Below are positions 1 through 8,824 of a DNA stretch of 64,000 nucleotides, one piece after another. Position 1 is the stretch's first letter. Each line of letters starts with the position of its first letter. The translations under genes were made by a program, and so were the position numbers. Below the pieces are notes generated by a model, which was not told the origin of the DNA, searched no databases, and worked only from the letters and a program-made list of their open reading frames with translations. The stretch is from Hymenobacter metallicola (lineage in GTDB: Bacteria > Bacteroidota > Bacteroidia > Cytophagales > Hymenobacteraceae), in NCBI RefSeq assembly GCF_004745645.1, contig NZ_SRMB01000004.1, positions 310,001 through 374,000 of the forward strand. The letters are read 5' to 3'.

Positions 1-1389
1 GGCAGCGCCTTTGTCGGCATTCTGGCAAGTCGTTTGGCTAAGTTGCAGCTTGCCATTCTGGTTTGTCACCGACAGATAAGCGTAGTCCATTCCCATCATA
101 AGCAGGCCCGTTTTCTCGCCCTCGAAGCGGGGCGTGAAGGTGAGCTTGGTCGTGACGGTAAACACCTCGGCGGGCAGCTTTTGCAGCAGCAGGTTGGGCA
201 CCTGCCAGAAGTTCTTGAAACCCTCCGGCACAGGCACTGAGTAGAGCCGCAGGTAGCCGGCGCCGGTTGGGAAAGCCCAGCCCACCTGCGGGTTGGCATG
301 CCACTGCCACTGCAGGCCCAGCTGGTTACCGTCGAATTCGTCGGAAGTGGCCGGCGTAGCCAGGACGGCTGGTTTGCCCTTCACGGCAGGCTTGCGGAAG
401 GTGAGTACCGGCTCACCTTTGCCGTCCCCCTCGGGGTCTGAGCCAATGACCGGCCAGTCGTTTTTCCAGACCATGGGCTGCAGGTGCACTACCCGGCCGT
501 AGGGGCCCTGGTCCTGGAAGTGCATAAACCAGTCTTCGCCCGCAGGGGTGTCAATCCAGGCGCCCTGGTGGGGGCCGTTCGTAGTGGTATTGCCCTGGTC
601 CAGCACGATACGGTCCTCATAAGGGCCAAACACGTTTTTGGCGCGCATCACCACCTGCCAGCCCGTGGGCACTCCCCCACCCGGCGCCATAATGTAGTAG
701 TAGCCCTTGCGCTTGTAGAACTTGGGACCTTCGATGGTGGGGTGCTTCTCGTGCCCATCAAATACCAGCACGTCGTCGCCGAGCAAGCTCAGGCCGTCGG
801 GGCTCATACGGCTCACGGCCAGCACGCTCTTGAAGCCGGCCCGGCTGCCCGCAAACCCGTGCACCAGGTAGGCCTTGCCGTCTTCGTCCCACAACGGGCA
901 GGGGTCAATCCAGCCCTTGGCTTCCTTTACCAGAATGGGCGCTTCCCAGGGGCCGGCGGGGTTGTCGGCCCGCGTGACGTAGATGCCCAGGTCGGGGTCG
1001 GGGTAGTAGATGTAGAACTTCTTTTTGTGGTAGCGAATAGCCGGGGCCCACACGCCATTGCCGTGCTGGGGCAGGTTGTAGCGGGCCTGGGGTGGCTGCT
1101 GGGTGAACACCGCCCCAATGATGGTCCAGTTGACCAGATCCGTGGAGTGCAGCACCTGCAGGCCCGGCACGGCATTAAAGCTCGAGGAGGTGAGGTAGTA
1201 GTCGTTGCCCACGCGCACCACGTCGGGGTCGGAATAGTCGGCGTAGAGCACCGGGTTTTTGTAGGTTCCGTTGCCCAGGTCGGGCACCCATACTTTGGAT
1301 AAGCCAGCCTGTTGGGCCACCGTGAAGCGGGGCAGAAAGGCAAGGACTGCCAGAGTGGCCAGCAGGAGGATTTGGGTGGATTTTACCAT
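1..1389 (-). CDS. GH43 glycosidase (arabinosidase/xylosidase type), 3' end outside window
   Basis: An open frame of 463 codons runs off the left edge without a stop. The N-terminus is a signal peptide (MVKSTQILLLATLAVLAFLP, cleavage near residue 25), so the enzyme is exported. The five-bladed GH43 catalytic region covers about residues 40-345, with the expected acidic residues in SDPDVV (D54), WIDPCPLWDED (D162) and TIEGPKF (E220). From about residue 370 a beta-sandwich starts (SDEFDGNQLGLQWQW), as in GH43 enzymes with a C-terminal xylosidase-type domain. Family knowledge: inverting exo-arabinofuranosidase or beta-xylosidase. The adjacent pectin genes suggest arabinan side chains as substrate (inference). 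It lies 90 bp downstream of the pectinesterase on the same strand but beyond a strong terminator. Exact substrate is not decidable from sequence. Confidence 0.85.
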   Translation of the reverse strand, partial: MVKSTQILLLATLAVLAFLPRFTVAQQAGLSKVWVPDLGNGTYKNPVLYADYSDPDVVRVGNDYYLTSSSFNAVPGLQVLHSTDLVNWTIIGAVFTQQPPQARYNLPQHGNGVWAPAIRYHKKKFYIYYPDPDLGIYVTRADNPAGPWEAPILVKEAKGWIDPCPLWDEDGKAYLVHGFAGSRAGFKSVLAVSRMSPDGLSLLGDDVLVFDGHEKHPTIEGPKFYKRKGYYYIMAPGGGVPTGWQVVMRAKNVFGPYEDRIVLDQGNTTTNGPHQGAWIDTPAGEDWFMHFQDQGPYGRVVHLQPMVWKNDWPVIGSDPEGDGKGEPVLTFRKPAVKGKPAVLATPATSDEFDGNQLGLQWQWHANPQVGWAFPTGAGYLRLYSVPVPEGFKNFWQVPNLLLQKLPAEVFTVTTKLTFTPRFEGEKTGLLMMGMDYAYLSVTNQNGKLQLSQTTCQNADKGAA

Positions 1390-1435
1390 TCAAAATTACT
1401 TTTCAACGGAAACGAAAGGGGTTCTATTAAAACGC

Positions 1436-1470
1436 AAAAAAGGCCCCGGATACAGCATCCGGGGCCTTTT
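1436..1470 (-). terminator. Intrinsic terminator of the pectinesterase gene
   Basis: Stem ATCCGGGGCCTTTT pairs with AAAAGGCCCCGGAT around a 5-nt loop, with a T-run on the minus strand. It sits 9 bp past the pectinesterase stop and upstream of the GH43 start, so GH43 probably needs its own promoter or read-through. Confidence 0.85.
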
Positions 1471-1478
1471 GTACAGGT

Positions 1479-4121
1479 TTAGTTCTTAATGAACTTGGTG
1501 CTTAAACTTTCTTTATCAGTGCTGTAGCGCAGCAGGTACGTACCCTTGGCCAGGCTTTCCAGCCTCAGTGGGGTCTGCTCAGCGCCGGCTTTGGTACCAA
1601 CAGTTGCCACCTTGCGGCCATCAAACGAGTAGACCGTAATGGTAGCCCCAGGGCTGGCTTTGGGGTGGGTCAGCGTCAGGCTCTGCTGGGCGGGGTTGGG
1701 ATACACGGCCAGACCGGCGGCCAGTGCCGCGGCGGTATGGGTTCCGGTTACGATGAGGGGCTGCCCTTTCACTTGTACGTCGCGCAGCAGGCCGTAGCGG
1801 CCCGCGCTGCCGCTGCCGCAGCTCCAGTACATGCGGATAGTCAGCGTCTGACCAGCTTCCAGACGGATGCCGCTGGCGCCGGCCAACGCCAGACGATACG
1901 TTTGGTTGGCGCCCGTATTCTGATTGTTGAGCACGATAGGCGTCGCGAAGCCCCCGTTGGCGGTGCTGTTCAGCGCCCCCGCCGGACCTACGCCGCCCGA
2001 TACGTCGGTGGAGTCGGCAGTGGTGAAGCCGGTTTTGGAATATACCACAGCCAGCTTGGTGTTGCTGTTGGTGTTGTAGAAGGCCGACCACAGCAGCACC
2101 GAGTCGACGCGGACGGCCACGCCGCCGGCAGTGATGGTAAACTGCTCGTAGAAGCGGCGGTTCAGGTTGCCGCCGGGTCCCCCCACGGCCGTGCCCCACG
2201 AACCGTCGCCGTTGGCCGTGGCCCCGAAAGCCTGCCCGTAGCGCGACGAGTAGGCCGGAATACCGGCTACCGTCGTCCCATTCGACAGGTATAGATTGCG
2301 CAGCGTGGGCGTGCTGCCGGCTACCCACTGCGAGCGGACGGCGAGGCTGTCTTGCGCATTCACCCGCAACGACCACATCTGCAAGCGCTGCGACTCCGGC
2401 GCGTTGGTATTAACCTTGCTGCCGCTCACCGGCACCGATACCGAACCCGCGCCGGCGCTGCTGTGCACGATGTTACCGGCGTGAGTACCAGTCGTAGCTG
2501 CATTTAGCCGCACGCTGATGGACGTATTCGGAATGGTGTTATCAGCAGTAGGGACCAGCACCAGCGGCGCAGTCGAGGTAAACCAGTTGATGCCGTTGTT
2601 GGGCGACACTTCGTAGCCGGCCGGAGGCGTCACGGTCAGGTTGCTGGTCAGGTTCACGGCCGACAGCTGGTAGGTGCGCACGGCCGAAGGGCCGTTGGCA
2701 TACTGCGCAAACGTGCCCAGGCTGCCCGTGGTGGTGATGGTAGGCACCCGCGACACTTCCACGGTGTCGGTAATCTGGGTGGCCAGGCCGGTTTTCGAAG
2801 CCCGGATGTAGTAGTAATACGCCGCGCCGGCTGCGGGCTGCGCGTCCGAGGTTTGGAAGTTGTAGGTCGTATCGGTAGCGGCCACCAGGTCGGTGCCAAT
2901 CTTGGTGTAGGTGCCCTTGCGGGTAGCGGCGCGGAACACTTCAAACTTCACCTGGTTGATAGCCCAGGCCATGTTCCAGGTAAAGTTGGTAGTCGTGGCG
3001 GCCTTGGTAGCGCGCAGGTTGGTTACGGCAATGTCGGGGGTGAAGCTGGTGCACACGTTCGGGGCCACGGCGCAGGGATTCCAGGTGCCAAACAGGTTGG
3101 CTACCGTATACTGGGCCGTATCGGCCGGGGTTAGCTGCTTCGACCAGCTCACGCGCTGGCTCACGTTGATAGGGCGGCCGTCGAACTTGCGGCTGCTGTA
3201 CTCGGCGTAGGTAATCAGGCTGGTGTTAGTGCCCGCGTCCCACACCTGCCAGCCCTCGGGCTTGATGATGCCGGTAGCCATGGTAGTTTTCAGCCACACT
3301 ACCTTGTTTTCGGCCAGCGGCGAGCTGCCCGTCGAGTTTTGCCAGGGGCGGCCCAGCACGTAGGAGGTCGTGCCGCGGTTGGCCGGAATGGTGCAGCTGC
3401 GGAACACGTAGCCGAAAGCCTGGCCGGGCTGGGTATTAGCCGCCGTGATATAGCTGCCGCTCAGCCCATCCTGCCGGGTTTTGGCATACACCACGCACCG
3501 CTCAAACACGGCCCGGGAGCTGCCGAAGATAAAGTCCACGGTGCCGTCGATGTAACAGTCGCGGAAGTACTGGCGCAGGCCGTTGCCGTTGGCCAGCACC
3601 GTGTCCTGCCCGCCCAGGAAGCGGCAGTTCTTAAACACGGCCCGGTCGGCATTCACGTTGATGGCCAAGGCCTGGGGCGCGTCGCCGGTGGTGTTTTCGA
3701 AGGTCAGGTTCAGGGCCGAAAAGTCGGGGGCGTTGATGGTGACCGAAGCTGAGTTGGCGGTGCCAAACGTGCCGCCGGCCGGGTTCGACTTGCCCGAGTA
3801 GTCGTCGTAGGTCAGGATGGTGTTGGCCACGCTCTGCCCGATAAACTGCAGAAAAGGCTTGTTCGACGGCACGGTGATTTTCTCTTTGTACCGGCCGTTC
3901 TTGATGTAGATGGTGTAGGCCGTCGTGCGGCCCGTGGGGGCAGCATCAATGGCGGCCTGCACCGTGCGAAAGGTGCCCGAGCCGTCTTTGGCTACTACGG
4001 CATCGTAGGTTTGAGCCCAGGCCGCGCTACCACAAAGGCTGGCGGCCAGCACGAGGCAGAGCGTGAGCCAGCTTCGAAACGCCGGCGCCCAGGCACCGGA
4101 AAGCGTACAAGTTGAGGTCAT
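1479..4121 (-). CDS. Secreted pectin methylesterase (CE8) with type IX sorting domain
   Basis: Start chosen at 4121 because residues 1-37 (MTSTCTLSGAWAP...SAAWAQ) form a clean signal peptide; the frame extends 24 codons further upstream without one. Product is 880 residues. The CE8 right-handed beta-helix covers about 38-345 with GGQDTV (Q172, D173), DFIFGS (D196) and LGRPW (R258, W260), which are the oxyanion, acid and nucleophile positions of the family. A fibronectin-III-like segment follows, then a beta-rich domain and a further beta-sandwich-like region. The C-terminus (VYPNPAQQSLTL ... GTYLLRYSTD ... TKFIKN) is a type A type IX sorting domain. Predicted role: de-esterification of methylated homogalacturonan outside the cell, preparing substrate for the divergent pectate lyase. 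The two middle accessory domains are unassigned. Confidence 0.92.
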   Translation of the reverse strand: MTSTCTLSGAWAPAFRSWLTLCLVLAASLCGSAAWAQTYDAVVAKDGSGTFRTVQAAIDAAPTGRTTAYTIYIKNGRYKEKITVPSNKPFLQFIGQSVANTILTYDDYSGKSNPAGGTFGTANSASVTINAPDFSALNLTFENTTGDAPQALAINVNADRAVFKNCRFLGGQDTVLANGNGLRQYFRDCYIDGTVDFIFGSSRAVFERCVVYAKTRQDGLSGSYITAANTQPGQAFGYVFRSCTIPANRGTTSYVLGRPWQNSTGSSPLAENKVVWLKTTMATGIIKPEGWQVWDAGTNTSLITYAEYSSRKFDGRPINVSQRVSWSKQLTPADTAQYTVANLFGTWNPCAVAPNVCTSFTPDIAVTNLRATKAATTTNFTWNMAWAINQVKFEVFRAATRKGTYTKIGTDLVAATDTTYNFQTSDAQPAAGAAYYYYIRASKTGLATQITDTVEVSRVPTITTTGSLGTFAQYANGPSAVRTYQLSAVNLTSNLTVTPPAGYEVSPNNGINWFTSTAPLVLVPTADNTIPNTSISVRLNAATTGTHAGNIVHSSAGAGSVSVPVSGSKVNTNAPESQRLQMWSLRVNAQDSLAVRSQWVAGSTPTLRNLYLSNGTTVAGIPAYSSRYGQAFGATANGDGSWGTAVGGPGGNLNRRFYEQFTITAGGVAVRVDSVLLWSAFYNTNSNTKLAVVYSKTGFTTADSTDVSGGVGPAGALNSTANGGFATPIVLNNQNTGANQTYRLALAGASGIRLEAGQTLTIRMYWSCGSGSAGRYGLLRDVQVKGQPLIVTGTHTAAALAAGLAVYPNPAQQSLTLTHPKASPGATITVYSFDGRKVATVGTKAGAEQTPLRLESLAKGTYLLRYSTDKESLSTKFIKN

Positions 4122-4207
4122 AAGAAATGGAGTTGGTGGGAATAACCAGAACTTAATAGTAAGCGGATTGCGGGGCAGAATCAGGAAGACCACCCGGCTT
4201 TATTTGT

Positions 4208-4231
4208 GCAAACGTTGTCGGGAACGTTGCC
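4208..4231. promoter_or_regulatory. Candidate operator, left copy of an inverted pair
   Basis: The 24-bp box begins GCAAACGTTGTC and contains two AACGTT hexamers starting 12 bp apart. Its reverse complement matches the box at 4320-4343 in 23 of 24 positions. It lies 87 bp upstream of the pectinesterase start. LacI-family proteins often bind such CG-centred sites; the cognate regulator is not identified. Confidence 0.6.
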
Positions 4232-4319
4232 GGAGCTTATTCTCGAGTGCCTGTTTCCGGTTAAATGGTCTGCGCCAAAGTGAGGACACACCTACCGGGC
4301 CGATTCCGCGGGTGGTTTT

Positions 4320-4343
4320 GGCAACGTTCCCGGCAACGTTTGC
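4320..4343. promoter_or_regulatory. Candidate operator, right copy of an inverted pair
   Basis: The box begins GGCAACGTTCCCGG and is the mirror image of the box at 4208-4231. Centre-to-centre distance is 112 bp. It lies 126 bp upstream of the chosen pectate lyase start. Placement in the divergent promoter suggests joint control of both pectinases, possibly through a loop (inference). Confidence 0.6.
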
Positions 4344-4468
4344 GCGAATAAAGTCCAGCGGCCTACCTGCTTAGCCCAGCTTGAATGAGTAATATCAACT
4401 CCTGCTTGCCCAAATCCGTTGTCGCTGGCAGCCGACGCCCTGCTCAACTTCCTACGCAAACGAGTTTT

Positions 4469-6232
4469 ATGCATTTGAATTCTACTTCCTGGAAAAGCCC
4501 CCGGGGCTTCGCGCACAGCCGATTGAGCTTGGCCCTACTGCTGGCCCTGGCCGCCGGCACCGGGGCGCAGGCCCAGATGATAGCTTTTCCGGGCGCCGAA
4601 GGAGCCGGTAAGTTCACCAAGGGTGGCCGCGGTACGCTGACGGCGCCCACCACCGTGTTCGAAGTAACCTCGCTGGCCGACACTAATATCCCGGGTACGC
4701 TGCGCTGGGCCCTGGCCCAGACGGCCACGCACCGCACCATCGTATTCCGGGTGTGTGGCACCATCCGGCTGACGGCCCCGCTGAGTATTAACAAAGCCAA
4801 CACCACCATTGCCGGGCAAACCGCGCCTGGTGAGGGCATTTGCCTGGCCGACTACCCCGTGACCATCGGGGCCGATAACGTGATTGTGCGCTTTATGCGT
4901 TTCCGCATGGGCGACCGGTACCAGAACAAGGGCAAGGTTGATGGAGCCGGCGCCGACGACGCGTTTGGCGGTACGGGCCGCAAAAACATCATCATCGACC
5001 ACTGCACCATGAGCTGGAGCACCGATGAGGCCCTGAGCGTGTACCGCGGCGACAGTACCACGCTGCAGTGGAACCTGATGAGTGAGCCCCTGGACTATTC
5101 CTACCATTTCGAAACCGGCGACACCGACTTCGAGCGCCACGGCTACGGCGGTATCTGGGGCGGCCGTACGGCCTCGTTCCACCACAACCTGTTTGCCCAC
5201 TGCCGGGGCCGCAACCCGCGCTTTGAGGGCAGCCGCAACCTGCCGCCCTACACGGCCGGCCAGGAAAACGGCGACTTCCGCAACAACGTGATTTACAACT
5301 GGGCCAGCTACAGCACCAACGGCGGCGAAGGCGGCAACTACAACGTAGTCAACAACTACTACAAGTACGGCCCCAGCACCAACACGGCCAACTCCTCCGG
5401 CGTGCCGGTGCGGTCCATGATTATGAACCCGAGCAAGCAGACCTCGGCCCCGGTGCTGCCCTACCCCAAGGTGTACATGACCGGTAACTATGTGGATGGC
5501 TACCCGGCCGTCACGAACCGCAACTGGCTGGGCGTGGTCATGGCCGGTGGCGCGCGCACCGACACGGCCCAGTCGAAAGTGACTACTCCGTTTACCATTC
5601 TGCCCATGCCCACGCAGTCGGCCCAGGCGGCCTACGAGGCGGTGCTGGCCAATGTGGGCGCCGTGCTACCGGCCCGCGACACGCTCGACCAGCGCATCAT
5701 CCGCAACGTGCAGGAGCGCAAAGGCCGCCTCATCGATGTGCAGGGCGGCTACGCGCACGGCACGGCCTTCAGCGTGTCGCAGAGCGCCTGGCCCGTGCTT
5801 ACCTGCGGCCCGGCCCCCGCCGACACCGACCACGACGGCATGACCGACGCGTTTGAGCAAGCCAATGGCCTGAACCCGAATGATGCCTCCGACCGCAACG
5901 TGCGGGCTGCCAACGGTTACACGATGCTGGAAAACTACCTCAACGGTATTGCCGCAGTGGTTATGGGCACGAAAGCCGACCAGGCAGCAAAAGCCGGACT
6001 AAGCGTGTATCCCAACCCGGCCGGTGCGCACGTAACCGTAGCGCACCCCGTGGCCGGCAAGGGGGCCACCGTAACGGTCTTCAGCGTGGAAGGCCGGCAG
6101 GTGGCCCAGTTCCCGGTAGCGCCCGGCACTGCCCACACGGCTGTGGAAGCCGGCAAGCTGGCCGAAGGCATCTACCTGGTGCGCTACCAGGATACCCAGG
6201 AGCAGCTTACCACCAAATTTGTGAAGCAGTAA
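4469..6232 (+). CDS. Secreted pectate lyase (PL1 family) with type IX sorting domain
   Basis: The frame is open from 4385, but the start at 4469 gives a proper signal peptide (MHLNSTSWKSPRGFAHSRLS ... GAQAQ), so 587 residues were chosen. The parallel beta-helix begins at AFPGAEGAGKFTKGGRG and includes TSLADTNIPGTLRWAL, NTTIAGQTAPG, IIIDHCTMSWSTDEAL, GGIWGG and CRGRNPRFEG, all typical of Bacteroidota PL1 lyases. A DTDHDGMTDAFE calcium-binding-type loop follows. The C-terminus (LSVYPNPAGAHVTV ... LTTKFVKQ) is a type IX sorting domain closely similar to that of the pectinesterase. Family knowledge: calcium-dependent beta-elimination of polygalacturonate. It is transcribed divergently from the pectinesterase and ends at a strong terminator. 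Confidence 0.92.
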   Translation: MHLNSTSWKSPRGFAHSRLSLALLLALAAGTGAQAQMIAFPGAEGAGKFTKGGRGTLTAPTTVFEVTSLADTNIPGTLRWALAQTATHRTIVFRVCGTIRLTAPLSINKANTTIAGQTAPGEGICLADYPVTIGADNVIVRFMRFRMGDRYQNKGKVDGAGADDAFGGTGRKNIIIDHCTMSWSTDEALSVYRGDSTTLQWNLMSEPLDYSYHFETGDTDFERHGYGGIWGGRTASFHHNLFAHCRGRNPRFEGSRNLPPYTAGQENGDFRNNVIYNWASYSTNGGEGGNYNVVNNYYKYGPSTNTANSSGVPVRSMIMNPSKQTSAPVLPYPKVYMTGNYVDGYPAVTNRNWLGVVMAGGARTDTAQSKVTTPFTILPMPTQSAQAAYEAVLANVGAVLPARDTLDQRIIRNVQERKGRLIDVQGGYAHGTAFSVSQSAWPVLTCGPAPADTDHDGMTDAFEQANGLNPNDASDRNVRAANGYTMLENYLNGIAAVVMGTKADQAAKAGLSVYPNPAGAHVTVAHPVAGKGATVTVFSVEGRQVAQFPVAPGTAHTAVEAGKLAEGIYLVRYQDTQEQLTTKFVKQ

Positions 6233-6250
6233 CTCGCTTACCACTAGCCG

Positions 6251-6287
6251 CAAAAAGCCCGCTGAACCTGGTTCAGCGGGCTTTTTG
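6251..6287 (+). terminator. Intrinsic terminator after pectate lyase
   Basis: CAAAAAGCCCGCTGAAC pairs with GTTCAGCGGGCTTTTTG around a 3-nt loop, 18 bp past the stop codon. A-run and T-run symmetry means it could stop transcription from either side. Confidence 0.88.
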
Positions 6288-6400
6288 CATTGTACTCCTT
6301 CCTGCTTTCAGCTGGCCATCAGCACTCCAGCTTCCGTTACAGCCTCCGACAGAAGGCGAGCTACTCCACCGGCTGCTGCTTTAGTAAAACACTCATTTAC

Positions 6401-6431
6401 TTTGTAATTCAAAGTACTTTATATACATTTG
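6401..6431 (+). promoter_or_regulatory. Bacteroidota-type sigma-A promoter
   Basis: TTTG (6401-6404), a 19-bp spacer, then TACATTTG (6424-6431). This is an exact match to the known Bacteroidota consensus TTTG-N19-TAnnTTTG in a locally AT-rich stretch. It is 75 bp upstream of the oxygenase start at 6507 and argues against the in-frame upstream start at 6429, which overlaps the -7 box. Confidence 0.75.
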
Positions 6432-6506
6432 CCCTACCCCTACCAGATTATCTGGGAATCATCAGAAGAAGCGTGTGTTGAGTTGGCGAACTTCTTTATA
6501 CCTGTC

Positions 6507-7301
6507 ATGTCACAGCATCCGGATTATTTTGTAGCCCCCGGTTCCGTCGTGCGCACCATCTGGGGCAAGGCCGATACCGTCCTGTTCATCTTCGCCGGGG
6601 CTGCTGCCGAGTTTGCCTTGAACAAAGCCGTGGACTGGCTTTACTTCACCGGCCGCCTGCCCGCCGACCCGCTGGCCCGCCTGTTTTCTACCGTCGAGTA
6701 CGCCCGCCAGATTGTGTTTGCCGAGCGGGCCGCCGCCGAACGGGCCATCGACACCATCACCGCCATTCACGCCGCCGTGGAAGCCAAGCGCGGCATGGCC
6801 ATTCCGGCCTGGGCTTACCGCGACGTGCTCTTCATGCTCATTGACTACTCCATCCGGGCTTTCGAAGCCCTGGAGCGCCCCATGAGCCCGGCCGAGCAAG
6901 CCGAGGTAGTCGAGGTATTTACCCGCGTGGGCCAGCGCATGGGCATTCCCGACCTGCCGACTTCCCACGCCCAGTGGCTCCAGACGCGGCAGGAGCACCT
7001 GGCCGACCACCTCGAATACAGCCGCTTCACCGCCGACCTCTACCAGCAGTACGCCCACCACCTGGGCCCGATTCGCTACCGGTTGCTGCTGCAGGCCCAG
7101 CGCGTCGTGGCGCCGGCTCCCGTGCGCAAGCAGCTGCGCCTGGGCCGCACGCCGTGGCTGCGGCCCGTGCTGCGCATCTACCGCCACGCCCAGCATCTGG
7201 CCATCAGCAAGTGGGCCCGCACCAGCCTGCTCCCCGACGATTACAAAGAGAAAATCCTGGGCCTGGACGTAGTGCCCCCTACCCTTTCAGGGGCTCACTA
7301 A
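6507..7301 (+). CDS. Oxygenase MpaB/DUF2236 family protein
   Basis: 264 residues from the ATG at 6507, chosen because the promoter at 6401-6431 overlaps the longer start. The sequence follows the DUF2236 (ER-bound oxygenase MpaB / rubber-oxygenase-like) pattern: PGSVVRTIWGKADTVLFIFAGAAAE near the N-terminus, then ARLFSTVEYARQIVFA, an IHAAVEAKRG segment, and YRDVLFMLIDYSIRAFE. Known members bind b-type heme and act as oxygenases, but many bacterial members are uncharacterised. No signal peptide is seen. The gene is monocistronic, lying between terminators, so it has no functional link to the pectin or arginine genes. Substrate unknown. Confidence 0.75.
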   Translation: MSQHPDYFVAPGSVVRTIWGKADTVLFIFAGAAAEFALNKAVDWLYFTGRLPADPLARLFSTVEYARQIVFAERAAAERAIDTITAIHAAVEAKRGMAIPAWAYRDVLFMLIDYSIRAFEALERPMSPAEQAEVVEVFTRVGQRMGIPDLPTSHAQWLQTRQEHLADHLEYSRFTADLYQQYAHHLGPIRYRLLLQAQRVVAPAPVRKQLRLGRTPWLRPVLRIYRHAQHLAISKWARTSLLPDDYKEKILGLDVVPPTLSGAH

Positions 7302-7306
7302 GCACG

Positions 7307-7340
7307 CAAAAAGGCCGCTCCCGTGGGAGCGGCCTTTTTT
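7307..7340. terminator. Bidirectional terminator between oxygenase and argF'
   Basis: AAAAAGGCCGCTCCC pairs with GGGAGCGGCCTTTTTT. It is flanked by the convergent stops at 7301 and 7365 and can serve both genes. Confidence 0.88.
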
Positions 7341-7364
7341 ATCAGTACCTGTCAGCTGACGAGC

Positions 7365-8309
7365 TTATTTCAACAGTTCGTGCAACACGGTTTGCATGGA
7401 AAACACCCGGTTACCGGCTTCCTGGATAATCAACGAGTTGGGCGAGTCCAGGATGGCGTCGGAGACTTCCACGTTGCGGCGCACGGGCAGGCAGTGAAGG
7501 AATTTGGCGTCGTTGGAGCCGGCCAGGTGCTCGGGCGTCAGCATCCACGCGGGGTCGTTGCTGATGACCTGGCCGTAGTCTTGGTAGGAGCTCCAGTTTT
7601 TAGCTTGCACGTAGTCAGCGCCTTCCAGGGCCTTGCGCTGGTCGTACTCGATGCGGGCGCCTTTCGTGAACTTGGGGTCCAGCTCGTAGCCTTCGGGGTG
7701 GGTGATGACAAAGTCAACCCAGTCGATTTCCGAAAACCAGTCGCAGAACGAGTTGGGCACGCACTGGGGCAGGGCGCGCACGTGCGGGGCCCAGGTCAGT
7801 ACTACTTTCACGCGCTCTTTCTGCTTGGTTTCGGCCACCGTAATCAGGTCGGCAAAGCTTTGCAGCGGGTGCAGCGTGGCGCTTTCCAGGCTGATAACCG
7901 GCACCGTGGCGTACTGCATGATCTTCTTGAACACTTCCTCGCTGTAGTCGGCCTCCCGGTCCTTGAGCGTGGGGAAAGTGCGCACGCCCAGCACGTCGCA
8001 GTACTGGCTCATTACGGCAATGGCCTCCTTGATGTGCTCCTGGGTGCCGCCGTTCATCACCGCGCCGTCGGCCATTTCCAGGGTCCAGGAATCAGCGCCG
8101 GCGTTGAGCACCCAGGCTTGCGCGCCGAGGTTGTAGGCCGCCTTGATGGAACTGAGGCGGGTACGCAGGCTGGGGTTGAAGAAAATCAGCCCGACGGTCT
8201 TGTTGCGGCCCAGATGCTGGTAGCCGTAGGGGTCAGCCTTTATTTCCAGGGCTTTGTTGAGCAAAACCCGGTAGTCGTCGACGTCGGCGAAGGAGGTGAA
8301 GTTTTTCAT
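7365..8309 (-). CDS. argF': N-acylornithine carbamoyltransferase (succinyl/acetyl type)
   Basis: 314 residues, full length for the ArgF' family. The carbamoyl-phosphate motif is FFNPSLRTR (residues 43-51), followed by HPLQSFADL and HCLPVRRN. These match, from memory, the Bacteroides fragilis succinylornithine enzyme far better than classical ornithine transcarbamylases. Role: transfer of carbamoyl phosphate to N-acylornithine, giving N-acylcitrulline in cytoplasmic arginine synthesis. Residue 90, reported to separate succinyl-specific (Pro) from acetyl-specific (Glu) enzymes, is Gln here (MNGGTQEHIKEA), so the acyl group cannot be called. The gene follows a small orphan gene and carB on the same strand; CarAB supplies its co-substrate. 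Confidence 0.93.
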   Translation of the reverse strand: MKNFTSFADVDDYRVLLNKALEIKADPYGYQHLGRNKTVGLIFFNPSLRTRLSSIKAAYNLGAQAWVLNAGADSWTLEMADGAVMNGGTQEHIKEAIAVMSQYCDVLGVRTFPTLKDREADYSEEVFKKIMQYATVPVISLESATLHPLQSFADLITVAETKQKERVKVVLTWAPHVRALPQCVPNSFCDWFSEIDWVDFVITHPEGYELDPKFTKGARIEYDQRKALEGADYVQAKNWSSYQDYGQVISNDPAWMLTPEHLAGSNDAKFLHCLPVRRNVEVSDAILDSPNSLIIQEAGNRVFSMQTVLHELLK

Positions 8310-8350
8310 GTGGGGTGTAAATTGCTTAAATCAACTTAGCAATTGGATGC

Positions 8351-8749
8351 TTAGTAAAGAACCATTGATAGGTGGCCATCCACCAACCTGGCTCTGAATT
8401 CCATATTATGGCGAACAGCGGTTGAATTTTCAGGTTGTCTTACAATTTCTTGCATCCATTTGATCAATGCTGGAATTGCTTGAGTTTGTAACAAGTCAGC
8501 CGCTAACTTTCTATTCTCAAAAGCCACACTAGTAGTAGAGATGTAAAAACGCTCGTGAGGAACCCTAGCATTGGGCAACCAGTAATGGCAATCTAATAGG
8601 GTAACATCCTGAGGGTGATGAGATGAGCGATAAATAAGATGAACTGCACAGGTTATACCTGCATTGGTTAGAACTGCCTGAAGGTCTGAGGTCTTCAGCA
8701 CGTAGCTTTGTCCTTTTGCTACCTTGGCTTTCTCAACAGTCCAGTTCAT
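8351..8749 (-). CDS. Hypothetical protein, 132 aa, AT-richer than neighbours
   Basis: The protein begins MNWTVEKAKVAKGQSYVLKT and ends LVDGHLSMVLY. No family is recognised. It has no signal peptide or membrane segment and reads as a mixed alpha/beta soluble protein with a helix near LAADLLQTQAIPALIKWMQE. Base use is visibly AT-richer than carB and argF' on either side, suggesting later arrival. It lies 41 bp upstream of argF' and 75 bp downstream of carB, with a fold-back repeat at 8771-8807 between it and carB. Codon use and the absence of stops support a real gene, but the function is open. Confidence 0.6.
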   Translation of the reverse strand: MNWTVEKAKVAKGQSYVLKTSDLQAVLTNAGITCAVHLIYRSSHHPQDVTLLDCHYWLPNARVPHERFYISTTSVAFENRKLAADLLQTQAIPALIKWMQEIVRQPENSTAVRHNMEFRARLVDGHLSMVLY

Positions 8750-8770
8750 TAGTACTCACGGCTATATAAG

Positions 8771-8807
8771 AGAACGTCATGCTGAAACAAGCTCAGCATG
8801 ACGTTCT
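8771..8807. repeat. Fold-back repeat, family A
   Basis: AGAACGTCATGCTGA and TCAGCATGACGTTCT form a perfect 15-bp stem with a 7-nt loop. It carries the GTCATGCTGAGCTT core found at many intergenic sites in the window. Confidence 0.8.
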
Positions 8808-8824
8808 CTCGGTTATTGTGTCAG

